Assembly: GCF_001469865.1 (NCBI RefSeq)
Contig: NZ_LOPV01000041.1
Span: 1-37,198, forward strand
Direction: 5' to 3'
Origin: Haloferax profundi
GTDB taxonomy: Archaea > Halobacteriota > Halobacteria > Halobacteriales > Haloferacaceae
DNA length: 37,198 nt
How positions within the stretch are numbered: position 1 is the stretch's first letter; the number at the start of each line of letters is the position of its first letter. Below are positions 16,214 to 27,551 of the stretch, piece by piece. A program made the translations under genes and the position numbers. Below the pieces are notes generated by a model, which saw only the letters and a program-made list of their open reading frames with translations, had not been told where the DNA came from and made no database searches.

Positions 16214-18007
16214 ATGAATACGCTGCTGTGGATCCTCGTCGGATTCATCGCCTACTCTCTCTTCGCGGCGCTGTTGCGTACCCGTGGGATTCTCCCCGAG
16301 TACGTCCGCGTACAGGGCCCGCTCACGACGATTCACACCCGTCGCGGCCGCGAGTTACTCGACAGACTCGCCGAACCCAAGCGGTTCTGGCGGGCGTGGA
16401 GTAACATCGGCCTCGGTATCGCCCTCGTAATCATGGTGGGGACGTTCGCCCTCCTGTTGTATCAGGCCGTCCTCATCGTCCAGAATCCGCCTGCTCCCTC
16501 GCAGGTCAACCAGCCCCAGAACTTCCTCGTCATCCCCGGCGTCAACGACTTCCTCCCACTCTCCGTCGCGCCGGAGATTCTCTTCGGCCTCCTCGTGGGC
16601 CTCGTCGTCCACGAAGGTGGCCACGGCATCCTCAGTCGCGTCGAAGGTATCGACGTGGAGTCGATGGGTATCGTCCTTCTGACGATTCTCCCGGTCGGGG
16701 CGTTCGTCGAACCGTCCGAAGAGAGTCAACGCCGCGCCGACCGTGGCGGGAAGTCACGGATGTTCGCCGCCGGCGTGACGAACAACTTCGCCGTCACTAT
16801 CGTCGCCTTCGCACTCCTGTTCGGCCCGGTTATCGGGTCGATTTCGGTCGCCCCCGGCGTCGCGGTGGCAGGCGCGTACGCAGGGTCTCCCGCCGACGCC
16901 GCCGGTATCGGCGGTGGTGACCGAGTGACTGCTATCGACGGCACACCGGTCAACACGACCCAAGAACTCGACGCGGCGTTACTCGCTGCCGACGACCGGA
17001 CTGTCTCCGTCGAACTCGACGGCGAACGGACGGTGTCGGTCCAGCGCGAACTCATCGTCGCCGGGTCTGTCGCCGGCAACCCGGCAAACCTCACCGTCGA
17101 GTCCGGCAGCGACCCGATTCGCGTGACCGCAGTCAACGGGACGCCGGTCTCCACGCGCGCTGGATTCGAAGACGTCGTCGGCGACTCCCGGTTCGCCCGT
17201 CTCGAGACGTCTGCCGGCGAGCGAACGATTCCCGTCGGCGCGTACATCACGAACGTCGCCGAAGACCAACCCCTCGCCAATGCGACGGGTGCGACCGAAC
17301 CGCTCATCATCACGAGCCTCGACGGGACGCGCATCACGTCTTCGACCGACTTACAGGTCGCACTCGACGGAACCGACCCCGGTCAGACCGTCCCGGTCGA
17401 AGTGTACGTCGATGGTGAGTTCCGAACCGTCGACGTGACGCTCGGCGAGAACCCACAGGACGGCAACGGGTTCCTCGGCGTCAACATCTTCGACGGCACG
17501 AGCGGTCTGCTCTTGACGGACTTCGGGATGCAGGAGTACCCTGCTGGGACGTATCTCTCGCTCCTCGGTGGTGACGGCGGCGACGGCGCAGGTGGCCTCG
17601 CCAACGCGTTCGGCGGGTCGCCGCTCCAACTCGTCTACGTCTCGCTCCTGTTACCGCTGGCATCCGTCGTCCTCGGCATCCCGAACTTCCCCGGGTTCAC
17701 GGGCGAGGTCATCAACTTCTATCAGGTGGGTGGCCCCTTCGGGTTCCTCGGTGGCGGCGTCTTCATCTTCGCCAACCTGCTGTTCTGGACGGCGTGGATC
17801 AACCTGCAACTCGGATTGTTCAACTGTATCCCCGGCTACCCGCTCGACGGTGGTCGAATCTTGCGAACCGGGGCGGAAGCAATCGTCTCGCGTCTCCCGG
17901 TCGACGACCGGCACACCGTCGTCCGAACCATCACCACGTCTATCGGACTGACGATGCTCGCGTCGCTCCTGCTCATGATATTCGGCCCGACGCTCCTCGG
18001 CGGGTAA
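16214..18007 (+). CDS. Site-2 protease family metalloprotease with internal PDZ-like domains
   Basis: This 597-residue protein has an N-terminal TM helix, a second TM pair, the zinc motif HEGGH at H133-H137 and the third-ligand motif YPLDGGR with D545. Between them lies a large soluble insert (about residues 215-430) containing two or three PDZ-like units, each opened by a loop such as GSPADAAGIGGGDRVTAIDG or followed by a GTPV-type strand. Site-2 proteases with PDZ inserts (RseP/YaeL type) cleave membrane-anchored regulators after a first cut elsewhere. The substrate is unknown. The frame is open 27 nt upstream, but the ATG at 16214 puts the first TM segment at residue 3. Confidence 0.93.
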   Translation: MNTLLWILVGFIAYSLFAALLRTRGILPEYVRVQGPLTTIHTRRGRELLDRLAEPKRFWRAWSNIGLGIALVIMVGTFALLLYQAVLIVQNPPAPSQVNQPQNFLVIPGVNDFLPLSVAPEILFGLLVGLVVHEGGHGILSRVEGIDVESMGIVLLTILPVGAFVEPSEESQRRADRGGKSRMFAAGVTNNFAVTIVAFALLFGPVIGSISVAPGVAVAGAYAGSPADAAGIGGGDRVTAIDGTPVNTTQELDAALLAADDRTVSVELDGERTVSVQRELIVAGSVAGNPANLTVESGSDPIRVTAVNGTPVSTRAGFEDVVGDSRFARLETSAGERTIPVGAYITNVAEDQPLANATGATEPLIITSLDGTRITSSTDLQVALDGTDPGQTVPVEVYVDGEFRTVDVTLGENPQDGNGFLGVNIFDGTSGLLLTDFGMQEYPAGTYLSLLGGDGGDGAGGLANAFGGSPLQLVYVSLLLPLASVVLGIPNFPGFTGEVINFYQVGGPFGFLGGGVFIFANLLFWTAWINLQLGLFNCIPGYPLDGGRILRTGAEAIVSRLPVDDRHTVVRTITTSIGLTMLASLLLMIFGPTLLGG

Positions 18008-18104
18008 CCTCGCTACAGTCGGCGATACACTGCTTCTCACTCCCGTTCCCGCCTTCCGAAAACGACTCGCAACTTCAATACCGGATGAATCCTAAGGCCA
18101 CGGT

Positions 18105-19592
18105 ATGGTAGAGGCCCCACAGACCGACGAGGGCTGGTTCGCGCTGCACGACTTCCGAACCGTCGATTGGGACGCCTGGCGGGACGCGCCCGACCACGAG
18201 CGTCAGCGAGCAATCGACGAAGGCGTCGCGTATCTCGACGCGCACGAAGCGGTCGAAGACGACGAGGAAGGAACCTCCGCTGTCTTCTCCGTCCTCGGCC
18301 ACAAGGCCGACTTCGTCGTCGTCCACTTCCGGCCGACGCTGGACTCCCTCTCGCGCGCCGAACGCCAGTTCGAACAGACTGCCTTCGCTGCGTTCACGGA
18401 GCAACCCACGTCGTACGTCTCCGTCACCGAGGTGTCGGGATACGTCTCGGACGACTACTTCGAGGGCAACAAAGAGGACATCGACACCGGACTCCTCCGC
18501 TACATCGAGGGCAAACTCAAGCCCGACATCCCGGACGACACCTACATGTCGTTCTACCCGATGTCGAAGCGTCGCGGCGAGGAGCACAACTGGTACGACC
18601 TGTCGTTCGACGAGCGTCGCGAGATGATGTCCACCCACGGCGACACGGGCCGCAAGTACGCCGGGAAAATCAAGCAGGTCATCGCGTCGTCTGTCGGCTT
18701 CGACGACTGGGAGTGGGGCGTCACGCTGTTCGGCGACGACCCGACGGACATCAAAGACATCGTCTACGAGATGCGCTTCGACGAGGTGTCGAGCAAGTAC
18801 GGCGAGTTCGACCAGTTCTACGTCGGCCGTCGGTTCCCACCGTCTGACCTCGGCGCGTTCCTCGCAGGCGACGCTGTCCCCACGAGCGAGTTCGCGGACG
18901 AATCGCACCACCACGCGCACGCACACGGCGAGGGTGGACACCACGGCGAAGGCGGCCATCACGAGGGTGGCCACGGCCACGGAGACAGCGACGACGAGGA
19001 GAGCGCGGACGAAGATATCCGCGGCCAACTCGAAGACCTGAACATCTACGCCGGGAAGCCCCACGGCGAAGACGTGTACGCGACGGTGCTGTACTCCGAA
19101 GCGGACGCCGACGAGGTGTTCGACGAAGTCGACGGCCTCCGCGGGAACTTCGACCACTACCCGACGCACGTCAAGACGGCCGTCTACGAGGCCAACGAGC
19201 GTGGCCGCGTCGCCGTCGTCTCTATCTGGGAGACGGCGTCGGCCGCCGAGACTGCAGCAGGGTTCCTCTCGGAACTCCCCGGCATCGTCGAACGCGCCGG
19301 TGAGGAGTCTGGATTCGGCACGATGGGGATGTTCTACACCACCAAGCCCGAATACCAGGACGACTTCGTCGAGAAGTTCGGCGTCGTCGGTGGCCTCCTC
19401 GAAGACATGGACGGACACTTCGACACGGACCTGATGGTCAACGTCGAAGACGAGAACGACATGTTCATCGCCAGTCAGTGGCGTTCCCAGGAAGACGCCA
19501 TGGGCTTCTTCCGCTCCGACGCCTTCCGCGACACGGTTCAGTGGGGCCGTGACGTGCTGGCGGACCGACCGCGGCACGTGTTCTTGGCGTAA
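18105..19592 (+). CDS. pitA: PitA-type heme protein: Cld/HemQ domain plus ABM domain
   Basis: This 495-residue protein has an N-terminal chlorite dismutase/HemQ-type domain (residues 1-260), a His-rich linker (about residues 266-298) and a C-terminal antibiotic-biosynthesis-monooxygenase (ABM) domain. The heme-ligand region is MMSTHGDTGRKYAGK with the expected proximal His at H178, followed by IKQVIASSVGFDDWEWGVTL, strongly HemQ-like. It matches the Cld-ABM fusion described as PitA in Haloferax volcanii. HemQ-type enzymes decarboxylate coproheme to heme b, so a role in heme synthesis is likely; true chlorite dismutation is not expected. A T6 tract 26 bp after the stop likely ends the transcript. 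Confidence 0.93.
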   Translation: MVEAPQTDEGWFALHDFRTVDWDAWRDAPDHERQRAIDEGVAYLDAHEAVEDDEEGTSAVFSVLGHKADFVVVHFRPTLDSLSRAERQFEQTAFAAFTEQPTSYVSVTEVSGYVSDDYFEGNKEDIDTGLLRYIEGKLKPDIPDDTYMSFYPMSKRRGEEHNWYDLSFDERREMMSTHGDTGRKYAGKIKQVIASSVGFDDWEWGVTLFGDDPTDIKDIVYEMRFDEVSSKYGEFDQFYVGRRFPPSDLGAFLAGDAVPTSEFADESHHHAHAHGEGGHHGEGGHHEGGHGHGDSDDEESADEDIRGQLEDLNIYAGKPHGEDVYATVLYSEADADEVFDEVDGLRGNFDHYPTHVKTAVYEANERGRVAVVSIWETASAAETAAGFLSELPGIVERAGEESGFGTMGMFYTTKPEYQDDFVEKFGVVGGLLEDMDGHFDTDLMVNVEDENDMFIASQWRSQEDAMGFFRSDAFRDTVQWGRDVLADRPRHVFLA

Positions 19593-19617
19593 AGGGAAAT
19601 CAGAGGAAGACGACTCG

Positions 19618-19623
19618 TTTTTT
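19618..19623 (+). terminator. Oligo-T terminator after pitA
   Basis: Six T in a row follow the pitA stop by 25 bp in an otherwise GC-rich sequence. The convergent small gene ends at 19623, so the tract touches its stop codon. Confidence 0.55.
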
Positions 19624-19877
19624 CAGCCCTGTGCGAGCGCAGACTGAACGTCGCGCAACTTCGGGTGGAACTTGTCCGTCCCGAGGAGATACGCGAAGTA
19701 GAGGACTGCTGCGCCCATGACGACGGCCCACGCGCCGAATCCGAGGTCACCATGTTCGATAGTGAGCAGTGCGAAGCGCTCGATGTACGCGCCGGCGACA
19801 GAGAGACCAGCGCTTCCGAGGCCGAAGACGAGGAGTTCGAACAGGTCAGGTAGTAATTCGGCGAATGACGGTCGCAT
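19623..19877 (-). CDS. Small two-TM membrane protein
   Basis: This 84-residue protein has two hydrophobic segments (about residues 11-30 and 45-63) and a basic/polar C-terminus (GTDKFHPKLRDVQSA). I do not recognise a family. The frame continues 144 nt upstream, but the ATG at 19877 gives a natural short N-terminus (MRPSFAELLPDLFELL) directly before the first TM. It is convergent with pitA and lies 77 bp downstream of the 56-residue gene on the same strand, so it may be the last gene of that transcript. Confidence 0.7.
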   Translation of the reverse strand: MRPSFAELLPDLFELLVFGLGSAGLSVAGAYIERFALLTIEHGDLGFGAWAVVMGAAVLYFAYLLGTDKFHPKLRDVQSALAQG

Positions 19878-19954
19878 TGTCTCTCTCCAACCCGCGAGTG
19901 AATGAGACTCTTTTGGTCGGGTTTCGGTGGACGGAAGTGGTCCAACCGCGCCGG

Positions 19955-20125
19955 TCAGCGACCGTTTCGGACGTAGTCGACGGCACCGAAGACGCCCGTG
20001 AGAAGGGTCTTCGCGACCCACTGGCCGGCGTCGTCACCGCGTTTTCTGGCGTCGAGGCTGACCAACCACGCGAGGAGGGCGTGGGCGACGGCGGTGATAC
20101 CGAGGATGGTCCGCAGGTGAACCAT
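19955..20125 (-). CDS. Small 56-residue protein behind the aldo/keto reductase
   Basis: Read on the minus strand, an ATG at 20125 opens a 56-residue frame ending with TGA at 19955-19957. Its start directly abuts the TAG of the aldo/keto reductase with no base between. The product begins MVHLRTILGITAVAHALLAW, a hydrophobic helix that could be a membrane segment, followed by a basic/polar second half (LDARKRGDDAG, then GQWVAKTLLTGVFGAVDYVR). Codon use matches its neighbours. The tight junction suggests translational coupling. I do not recognise a family. Confidence 0.7.
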   Translation of the reverse strand: MVHLRTILGITAVAHALLAWLVSLDARKRGDDAGQWVAKTLLTGVFGAVDYVRNGR

Positions 20126-23540
<3,415 letters not shown>

Positions 23541-23567
23541 GTCCGAGACTGCTGGGAACGCGGTCGA

Positions 23568-24860
23568 TTAGTAGTAGTTCTCGCCGTCGCTCTCGCGGTC
23601 TGCTTGGTCCCACCACGTGGTCGGAAGCGATTCGCGCCGGAGTGGCAGGTGTCCGTGGTCGAGAGTGCCCACGAGTTCTGTTCGGTCGCCGTCGAGGCCG
23701 AGACGGACCGTCGGTGCGAGCGTGCCGCCGAAGCGCCGCATCTGTTCGTCCGGTGGGAGGAGCGACACGTCGTCCAGACTCGGGCGGTTGTAGTCGAAGT
23801 AGTTGAAAAAGGACGTGACGAGGAGTTCGTCGCCGTGGTCGTAGACGAGCCACGAATACGCCTGGAAGGGCGCGTTCTCGGGGTTGGTGAGGACCATCCC
23901 GTGGTCGTTCAACGGTTCGTAGTCGCCGCGCAAGTCGTCGGCGACAAAGCCGTAGAGCGCGTCGTAACCTTCCAGCCCGGGTGCGAACGTGTGGACGTGA
24001 CTGGAGATGAAGAGGTAGTAGGTGCCGTCGCGGACGACGAGGTGTGGTCGTTCGAGCTCTTGATTGACGCAGACCGAGTCCAGGAGTGGTGGCCGAAGTT
24101 CGAACTCGGTCGGGTCGCCGGACGGTGAATGCGCGATGCCGATGCTCCCGTTGAACTCCTCCCAGACGGGGTCCTCGCACTCACCTTCGCCTTCGGGGAC
24201 GGGCGTGTTGGCTTCGAAGAGGAGGTACGTCTCGCCCGACTGCGGGTCCTCGAAGAACCACGGGTCGCGGAAGGTGTATATCATCCCGCGCGATTGGTCT
24301 TCGCGTTCGTACCAGTCGCCGTCTGGTGTGAGGACGACGCGGTGGTCCCACGGCCCGTCGATTCGGAGGCCAGACTCGTCGGTGTGGACGGTTCCGCCCG
24401 TCGCGAGGGCGATGCGCTGTGTGTAGGTCAGTTCCTCGGCGTCGTCTTCGCCCGCCGCAGTGTAGTAGAAGTACACCTCTCCGTCGTCTCCGTCGGGGTC
24501 GTACATCGCGGACCCGGCCCACTGGCGTTGCCCGAGTGTGCCGTCGTCGAAGACGCGGCCACCAGTCGTCCAGTTCTCGCCGTCGGTCGAGTAGAAATAC
24601 CGGATGGTCGCCACGTCGTGGCGCTTGCCCGGAAGGAGGTCAGACGGCGACGTGAGCGCGAAGATGACGCGACGGCCGTCGATTTCGGCGATAGACCCGT
24701 CTCGGTTGCGGAGCAACCACGTATCCCAGATGTGGAGGTCCTCGTCCAGTCGTTCGTCCGGTGGGTAGATGATGGGTGCGACGTTCGACTCGTCGCGATG
24801 GAGGCCGGCGGCGTGGTCCCGTGTCCACGCCGGCGTGTCTCCTGCGAACTCTTCACTCAT
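23568..24860 (-). CDS. GH68 levansucrase/inulosucrase-type fructosyltransferase
   Basis: This 430-residue protein shows the GH68 triad: nucleophile D46 in IWDTWLL, the transition-state Asp D199 in FRDP, and acid/base E270 in ELERPH. The sucrose-binding TFRDPWFFEDP and late QAYSWLVYDHGDE regions are complete. These enzymes split sucrose and polymerise the fructosyl unit into levan or inulin, or hydrolyse it. Sec or Tat signals are absent: the N-terminus is acidic and hydrophilic. I use the ATG at 24860, about 27 bp from a gatatg box; a start at 24899 would run through that box. It converges on the GH32 gene with 27 bp between the stops. Confidence 0.92.
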   Translation of the reverse strand: MSEEFAGDTPAWTRDHAAGLHRDESNVAPIIYPPDERLDEDLHIWDTWLLRNRDGSIAEIDGRRVIFALTSPSDLLPGKRHDVATIRYFYSTDGENWTTGGRVFDDGTLGQRQWAGSAMYDPDGDDGEVYFYYTAAGEDDAEELTYTQRIALATGGTVHTDESGLRIDGPWDHRVVLTPDGDWYEREDQSRGMIYTFRDPWFFEDPQSGETYLLFEANTPVPEGEGECEDPVWEEFNGSIGIAHSPSGDPTEFELRPPLLDSVCVNQELERPHLVVRDGTYYLFISSHVHTFAPGLEGYDALYGFVADDLRGDYEPLNDHGMVLTNPENAPFQAYSWLVYDHGDELLVTSFFNYFDYNRPSLDDVSLLPPDEQMRRFGGTLAPTVRLGLDGDRTELVGTLDHGHLPLRRESLPTTWWDQADRESDGENYY

Positions 24861-24883
24861 AGATGGATGAACTTTGTCGGATG

Positions 24884-24890
24884 GGATATG
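24884..24890 (-). promoter_or_regulatory. TATA-like box of the GH68 gene
   Basis: The plus strand reads ggatatg (catatcc on the minus strand), centred 27 bp before the ATG at 24860. It supports the shorter start for the levansucrase. Confidence 0.5.
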
Positions 24891-25043
24891 TCTCACCATT
24901 CTCGGTCGGCGTTGCTGTCAGTGGTCGCTCACGACACCGCGTCGACCTCACCCACCGAATCCAGAGATTATTGCCGTTTCGCGGGCTGTCGAGGGTGATG
25001 CACAACCGAACCCCTTTGAACGTCGACGGCTAACGAGGGTGTA

Positions 25044-25961
25044 ATGACGAAGGTACAGGTTTCGCTCCCGGAAGACGCCGAAGACGGTTTACAGGCCTTC
25101 ATCGACGACGTAGACGAGCGCCTCTCTTCGGAAGAAGATACGTGCCAGGTCGTCCAAGACACGCTCATCGACCTCTTCGGTGACCGGGAAGCGTGGGAGC
25201 GCTGGCAGAGCGGGAAACCCGTCTCGCCGGCCACACGAGTCCGGCTCCAGGGCTACGACCCGTGTAACGCGACCCTCGAAGCCGAGTACTACGCCGAAAA
25301 AGACGACGAGAAGTTCAAACGCTCGAAACAGCTCCAGTGGCTCTGGCGGCAGTTCGACGCGACGCCGATGGCCGACAACGTCGACTTCGCCCTCCGGTTC
25401 CGGCAGATGCTCGCCACCCACCTCTTCGAAGACGCCGGCGACAACCTCCGTATCTTCAAAGGCGTCACGTTCTCGTTCGGCCACAACATCACCGTGGGTG
25501 ACAACACCGTCATCCACGACGACGTGCACCTCGACGACCGAGGCAAACTCACCATCGGTGACCGTGTCTCCATCTCTGACAACGTCCACATCTACAGTCA
25601 CGCCCACGACGTCGTCGACCAGACCGAAGTTCGCAACTACCACACGAAAATCGGCGACGACGCCCGCATCACCTACGATGCGATGGTGAACGCCGGGAAC
25701 CACGTCGGTGAAAACGCCATCGTCGGCGCTCGGGCTATCGTCCAGGGCGACGTGCCTGCGCACCACATCGCTGTCGGTGCTCCCGCCAAGAGCGTGAAAG
25801 TCAAACCGGGATTCGAGGACGTGGCAGAACCACTCGAGGCGGGCGGCGAGAGACTCGCTGACGACCGAGAGATTCCCTACGACCTGCCGGACGACATCGA
25901 GGTGTTCGACGAGTTCGGTCGTGACCTCGGTGGCCCGGTCAACCCCCACCGGACCGAGTAG
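25044..25961 (+). CDS. Hexapeptide-repeat acyltransferase
   Basis: This 305-residue protein has an N-terminal helical part (residues 1-115) and a left-handed beta-helix (about residues 130-255) made of hexapeptide repeats such as ITVGDN, VIHDDV, LTIGDR and VSISDN, closed by AIVGARAIVQGDVPAHHIAVGAPAK, the typical end of the LbetaH acyltransferase domain. Such enzymes acetylate sugars or other small molecules with acyl-CoA. The acidic C-terminal tail (residues 260-305) is additional. The acceptor is unknown; the neighbouring fructan genes are on separate transcripts, so a link with them is only possible. Confidence 0.88.
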   Translation: MTKVQVSLPEDAEDGLQAFIDDVDERLSSEEDTCQVVQDTLIDLFGDREAWERWQSGKPVSPATRVRLQGYDPCNATLEAEYYAEKDDEKFKRSKQLQWLWRQFDATPMADNVDFALRFRQMLATHLFEDAGDNLRIFKGVTFSFGHNITVGDNTVIHDDVHLDDRGKLTIGDRVSISDNVHIYSHAHDVVDQTEVRNYHTKIGDDARITYDAMVNAGNHVGENAIVGARAIVQGDVPAHHIAVGAPAKSVKVKPGFEDVAEPLEAGGERLADDREIPYDLPDDIEVFDEFGRDLGGPVNPHRTE

Positions 25962-26093
25962 TCTCGTAGTCTGCGCCATCTGTCGTCCGTACCGTTGGGG
26001 GAACTCTTCTGTGAAATCACGCGCCACTCCCCCTCCGTTTCAGCGTGCTGCACAGCTATGATGCGATTACGACCTGAAACTGACCGAAGAACC

Positions 26094-26100
26094 GATATAG
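26094..26100 (+). promoter_or_regulatory. TATA-like box of the membrane zinc-ribbon gene
   Basis: The box reads gatatag, centred 28 bp before the ATG at 26125, which predicts a leaderless transcript and favours that ATG over the GTG one codon earlier. Confidence 0.5.
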
Positions 26101-26124
26101 CATGCTAACGTAGGTCAAGGTGTG

Positions 26125-26421
26125 ATGGACGTCTGGGGTTGGATCGTCATTTACGCCCTCGGATTGACCCTGCTCCAGCTCCTGGTCTATCGGTACCTCG
26201 TCAACGGCGGTGAACCGACGATGAGTGACGGCACTGGTCGCGACGCCGACCGGATGGACCGCTACGTCCACCCGGAAATCGCGGCGTCCTTCGACGACCG
26301 GTCTCGGATGGGTGTTCGGACGACGCCGACAGGTGAGCGCATCTGCCCCGAGTGCGGTGCTGAAAACGAGGCCGATACGACGTTCGACCTCTGTTGGAAC
26401 TGTACGCGACGCCTTCGGTGA
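26125..26421 (+). CDS. One-TM zinc-ribbon protein
   Basis: This 98-residue protein has one N-terminal TM helix (about residues 5-26), a polar linker and a C-terminal zinc ribbon with two Cys pairs (CPEC and CWNC, 13 residues apart). The ribbon would face the cytoplasm or bind a partner there. Haloarchaea have a family of such proteins (DUF7577-like, from memory), with no known function. It stands alone upstream of the 59-residue gene, each with its own TATA-like box. Confidence 0.82.
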   Translation: MDVWGWIVIYALGLTLLQLLVYRYLVNGGEPTMSDGTGRDADRMDRYVHPEIAASFDDRSRMGVRTTPTGERICPECGAENEADTTFDLCWNCTRRLR

Positions 26422-26472
26422 CCGGTCTCGGCCGAGTCCATTTTATCGCCCCCCGCTAATCTTCGTAGTGGC

Positions 26473-26652
26473 ATGGCCGAAAACCAAGACTTTCACGACG
26501 AACTCGATACGCTTGCACGCGATATCGAGCGGGCGATTCTCGAATTCGACGCCGCCCTCGAACGTCACTCAGCGGTTCGGCAGCGGACGCACGAACCGGT
26601 GTTCCGTTCGGACTCCGTCGACTTCGACGACGTACAGGAATTGTTCTTCTGA
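26473..26652 (+). CDS. Acidic 59-residue protein
   Basis: A short frame with normal haloarchaeal codon use runs from the ATG at 26473 to TGA at 26650-26652. The product begins MAENQDFHDELDTLARDIER and is probably a single long helix (residues 5-40), acidic with some Arg, followed by a short C-terminal segment ending VDFDDVQELFF. A ttttatc box lies about 29 bp upstream. The helix could form a coiled coil. I do not recognise a family. Confidence 0.65.
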   Translation: MAENQDFHDELDTLARDIERAILEFDAALERHSAVRQRTHEPVFRSDSVDFDDVQELFF

Positions 26653-26800
26653 GGTCTGCGGCCGGTTCTCGGGTTCTGTTGTCGTCACTCTTCGTCAGGT
26701 TCCGGCGCATTCGCTCCTCACATCTGTTCGTCGCAGAATGCGCCGACTGGGAGTTCACTGAGCGATGCGAAGTGAACGGTGACGAGATGAAATCTCGTCA

Positions 26801-26855
26801 GGACTGAGCAAACCGAAGGTTTGCGAAGGTCGGTCGGCAAACGACTGTCGGGAGT
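26801..26855 (+). repeat. 55-bp direct repeat, copy 1
   Basis: This matches 27109-27163 at 54 of 55 positions. It contains the perfect hairpin gcaaacc-gaa-ggtttgc at 26808-26824. The second copy lies between two truncated tRNA-Gly ends, which suggests that a larger unit was duplicated. Confidence 0.85.
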
Positions 26856-27108
26856 CCCACGAGAGTAGCGAGTGGTACGTCGGCGAAGCACTGCTTCGCC
26901 GGAAGTGCGCCGACCGGGACTCACGCGAGCGAAGCGAGTGTGAGTACGTCGGAAAGCGAACGTAGTGAGCGAACCGACGGGAATTGAACCCCAGTCGCTC
27001 CCTTGCGGTCGCTCCTTGATTCAATTCCCTCTGGCCGCATCTCTTCGCTGCACTGGACTCGGAGCCTTCGGCTCCTCGTCTGGTTTCGCTCAGAAGATGC
27101 ACCGACCG

Positions 27109-27163
27109 GGACTGAGCAAACCGAAGGTTTGCGAAGGTCGGTCGGCAAACGACTGTAGGGAGT
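27109..27163 (+). repeat. 55-bp direct repeat, copy 2
   Basis: This is the partner of 26801-26855, with one mismatch (tagggagt for tcgggagt at the right end). Its right end joins the truncated tRNA end at 27163. The near-identity implies recent duplication or gene conversion. Confidence 0.85.
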
Positions 27164-27276
27164 GCGCCGACCGGGAATTGAACCTGAACCAGACGTTCCT
27201 CCTCGCTTCGCTCGTCGGCTGCGACTGGCAGGGTTCAGATTCCCTGCGCATTTCGTCTCACTACGTTCGACAGAAA

Positions 27277-27347
27277 TGCGCCGACCGGGAATTGAACCCG
27301 GGCTTCGAGCTTGGGAAGCTCGTGTCCTACCACTGGACCATCGGCGC
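27277..27347 (-). tRNA. tRNA-Gly(CCC)
   Basis: On the minus strand all four stems pair: acceptor GCGCCGA/TCGGCGC, D stem GTCC/GGAC, anticodon stem CGAGC/GCTCG with loop TTCCCAA (anticodon CCC), and T stem CCGGG/CCCGG with loop TTCAATT. The length is 71 nt with discriminator A and no encoded CCA. It reads glycine GGG codons. On its 3' side lies a perfect hairpin (gcgcatttc...gaaatgcgc) and the array of truncated copies. Confidence 0.96.
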
Positions 27348-27520
27348 TCACTTCGTTCGCTTCGGGGCTGACTTCACTTCGTTCAGTCACCCATCGGCGC
27401 GCTACGCTCGATTCCGAAGCAAAAATCAGTAGACTGCGCTGGCACTTGAACGTAGCGCTTCACCAGAACCCGGCCTGCACGGAACTGGACGCCCGTCCAC
27501 TCTTTCTCGCCGACGAGTGA

Positions 27521-27527
27521 CTATTTG
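27521..27527 (+). promoter_or_regulatory. TATA-like box of nadE
   Basis: The box reads ctatttg, centred 28 bp upstream of the nadE ATG at 27552. Confidence 0.45.
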
Positions 27528-27551
27528 CCCTCCGGGTGCTAATCGGAATCA

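Larger units (their letters stand above)
26739..27276 (-). repeat. Array of truncated tRNA-Gly 3'-end copies
   Basis: Downstream of tRNA-Gly (minus strand) at least five copies of the tRNA 3' end recur in the same orientation, their discriminator ends at about 27163, 27098, 26969, 26906 and 26739. The first copy keeps the whole T-loop half (ggttcaattcccggtcggcgca); others keep only cccggtcggcgca or carry substitutions. Between them are perfect short hairpins. None has a D-arm or anticodon arm, so none is a working tRNA. The pattern fits serial insertion and decay of elements that target the tRNA 3' end, but no integrase is left here. Confidence 0.75.

Noticed and set aside
18075-19577. A 500-residue minus-strand frame across pitA
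   Set aside because: It is the mirror of the PitA frame, Val/Arg-rich, with no family pattern.
26739-27347. A CRISPR array
   Set aside because: The repeats are derived from a tRNA end, vary in length and spacing, and no cas gene is present in the window.
26965-27432. A 155-residue frame with repeated RELNPGF/GIEPQ-like segments
   Set aside because: These are translations of tRNA sequences and their decayed copies on the opposite strand, a known source of false genes. It runs straight through the real tRNA-Gly.
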